Source of the DNA: Pyrocephalus nanus
Lineage: Eukaryota; Chordata; Aves; Passeriformes; Tyrannidae
Direction of reading: 5' to 3'
DNA length: 64,000 bases
Assembly: GCA_038380795.1 (NCBI GenBank)
Contig: CM076268.1
Coordinates: 29,645,501 to 29,709,500, forward strand
The notes below the pieces were generated by a model. That model was not told the origin of the DNA and did not search any database. It worked only from the letters and a program-made list of their open reading frames with translations. The first letter of the stretch is position 1. Every line of letters begins with the position of its first letter. Position numbers and translations under genes: made by a program. Below, one piece after another: positions 61,343-64,000 of this stretch.

Positions 61343-64000
61343 ACCTTTCCATAACAAAGGAAAGGAAACCATTTGGTTTGCTATGTTCTAGTCATCCTCT
61401 AGAAATTAAACTAGTGTTTTCTGAATAGCTACTCTGGAAGTAAGTATTCAAAGTAAACCTCTCAAATGATTATTTGCAGGTTGCCAGGGACCACGCTACT
61501 AATTACTTTTCTTTTGCTGTATCTGAATCTTTTCTGTATCTGTATCAAAGCTGTATCTGAAAATTGAGCAGTGCACTTACAGAGGTGTTTTTCTCCCCAC
61601 CCTATGACTGAAGGAAAATACACCATAATTTGTGAAGGACAATTAGCATTCAGGGAATCACCTTTCCCTATGCTGGTACAGTGCTCAGAACAATTATGCA
61701 CCTGAGCGCTACTATAGCCACAGGAGTAGCAATGGTGTGATAAGTAGGCCATTAAAATGACAATCGATGCCATATGAATAATTTCCTTCTCATTTGTCGC
61801 CAGTCACTGCAGGAAAGTTTCTGTAAAGGCAGCTCCTCCAGAGGCCCTGCCTGGATGCAAGGCCCAGAGAACAGTTTGGGCTGCAGTGAGGTCCGGCAGC
61901 AGCTGCCCTACATCCCCCAAAACTGCTGTGCCACCAGCCCGTGCAGCTGCCAAGGGCCAGCCTGCCCCTTTGGGTGATCTTCTGTCTCAGGGGTTTTGGT
62001 GGCGCTTCCAAACACAGCCTTGGGTCGGCCCGTTTGTGCCCCAGCTTACGTGTTTGTGTGTCTGTAACAAACGCTGTTGTGGGTAGAAGAAAGGCACGTG
62101 CGATTTTGTGGGGAAGATGCCGGCTCTGGGAACAGTTTGCTGACAAGGGATTTGTAAAAGCAAGAAAAAAGATGAGGGTAGCTTTGTGTAAGTCATTTTA
62201 AGAAAGCCTAGTTTACAACCCCGATGCCTAGGCAGAGATGAACCCTTTCTCTGTGCCCCTCTGCACATCTCGGTACCCTCCCAGGCTCAGCACGGTGCCC
62301 GAGGGCTGCCCTGTCTCTCGTGCTCTCTGATACTGCTGGGCTTCCACAGTGCTGGGAGCAGCCTGGAGGTGTGTGCTGTGCCAGCAGCACTCAGCTGCTG
62401 CACGGGCAGCTGCTCCAGCCCAGCAGCTCCTTGTCTTGCCAGGGGCATGTTCCTAAAAGCAAGGCTGGTGAAAATGCAGTTAGAACTCCATGGCACCGTA
62501 AGATCTTCTGCTCATTTCCCTCTGTGAGTTGCATGTGGTGCTTCTTCCCACTGCAGTTAGGCTGGCACAGGTAGGGATGGGAGCAGGAACCGTGGTGGGA
62601 TTAAGAGATAGTCCCTCTGTCTGTGCTTGGTCCTGGTGGAGTCTCAGCACAGCATATGGGGAGACCTACAGGGGGGAAATGTTTAGAACATCACATTCCT
62701 GACTTGTATAAAAACAACTTGGAGATAAGAGCCAAGCTGTAAGGAGAGCCTGACTGTCCATAGTGGTTGGGATAGTTTTGGAAGAAGTGGAGCCCTTGCT
62801 CCAGCTGCTGTTTGACATCCTAGCTTATCAGAACATCTCCACGTGCAGGGCTCAGCAGGACCCTGGCTCCAGCTGCTCAGCCCCACACATACTCTGCTGA
62901 ATAATTGCCCCCTGCAATGGGGCCTCCCCTGCACTCACCCCAACATGTCAGACCATGCTCAGCAGGTGCAAGACCCTGAGGCCATGCAGCCTGGGAAGCC
63001 TCTGGATCGCAGTTAATCTGAACAGATATATTTTAGCTCAGGGAATCAGTGCTTATCTATTGATTACAGCTCATCAGCAGAGACTTTCTCAGCCATAATG
63101 AAGCTATGGATGCATGCTGCTTGATTTAAAGTTCGAAAAAAGCAATTGGCTCTGGAGTCTAAACCCATATTTTGCAGAAATTAAGCACCTTTCCTGTCAG
63201 AGTTCTTCCAAAGGGTCTAATGGCATCATTTGCCCAGAGTTACACAACATTAACTGTGTATGTTTTTTCCAGAAATGAGGGGTAATTATGTGAATATCTA
63301 ATGCAATTAATTGATATAAATATGCCTTGTGGCAATAAAGAAAACCAAATAATATTCTTCCTTAATGTAATGAATCAGTTAAAAAATTGTAAAGCAATAA
63401 ATGTATCAGACTTTGAATTCAAGAGCACATACTGGGAAAAATGAGGCTGTTGAAGTCACAGTTCTAGAAATGTTACATTTCTTTTCTGAGATAGCAGCAG
63501 AAAAAGAGGAAACTCAACTAAAAATAGAATAAACTGAATATCAACATGTTTCATGGCTGATAATTAAGAAATCAATAACAATACTCAATGATATGGCAGG
63601 CTCAGCTGCTTTTGACATTTCTAGGACCTAAACCTCCAAACTTTTATGTAAACAGGGGATTTTATTCATATGAGCATTATCGTTGTTGTCCGGGAGACAG
63701 TCACTCGTCTACCGTTGCCACACACAGCATTTTAATCATCCCTTCTCCAGTCAGAATTCCTGCTTTTAAAGTAGCAGACAAAGGTTCCTTTTCTCACTTG
63801 ATTTGCATCTAGATATTGCAGCTAGACAATCCTGTGCAAAAAAAGGGAAAGTCATTTCAGAGAGAAAAGAGGCACCTATTATTAGTGTTCCCAAGACACA
63901 CTGTTGTAAGGCAAAAAAAATTGATTTTTTTCATCCTTAACGTGCTCTCTGCCAATGCCTGTTATTTTTGCTGTTAGCTTTTCACATTTGCTTGACTGTT
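61343..64000. other. Intergenic, no gene recognised
   Basis: The last 2.7 kb shows a moderately GC-rich patch at 61830-62450 and AT-rich sequence with many TAAT-type motifs at 63240-63420. No coding exon is recognised up to the window edge. Confidence 0.55.

Noticed and set aside
1..64000. CRISPR arrays, bacterial operons, plasmid origins or phage modules
   Set aside because: Spliced vertebrate exons and CR1 elements show nuclear DNA; no regularly spaced direct repeats of CRISPR type were seen.

Overview
The window is vertebrate nuclear DNA, almost certainly from a bird. The only gene I can support is the 3' end of BICC1 (Bicaudal C homolog 1) on the + strand. Evidence for a bird: the BICC1 tail is close to the amniote protein; a 3'-end fragment of a CR1 LINE lies at 4438-4570; two fragments (about 19790-19975 and 52790-53215) resemble an ERV/LTR-like repeat I know from avian genomes; introns are short and interspersed repeats sparse. 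The species cannot be named from sequence alone.

Layout. 1-602 is intron sequence inside BICC1. Six exons follow: 603-642, 1303-1457, 3731-3884, 6358-6518, 8428-8527 and 9983-10113 (stop TAG at 10111-10113). All have AG/GT borders, and together they encode the last 246 residues in one open frame. The tail holds a Ser/Arg-rich linker and the SAM domain, which is split between the exons at 6358 and 8428, then the short conserved C-terminus ending in SVSGRW. The 3' UTR runs from 10114 to about 12870-12960. It carries four AATAAA signals (11156, 12784, 12846, 12931), three miR-17-family seed matches and one Pumilio-type motif.

From about 13 kb to 64 kb I find no exon of any recognisable protein. 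In amniotes the next gene downstream of BICC1 is PHYHIPL; no PHYHIPL exon is visible, so this is probably the BICC1-PHYHIPL intergenic interval. What stands out in it: two CpG-island-like clusters (24943-25243 and 57128-57455) that could be promoters of unannotated transcripts or enhancers; a GC-rich block at 19540-20620 with a 20-bp minisatellite; old CR1 remnants; the two ERV-like fragments; several short tandem repeats; and an imperfect hairpin at 61277-61342. Open frames up to 206 codons occur here, but they resemble no family I recognise and lie in GC-rich or repeat sequence, so I treat them as chance.

No new gene system is evident. The best leads are the miRNA-site and poly(A)-signal arrangement in the BICC1 3' UTR and the two CpG clusters in the gene desert.
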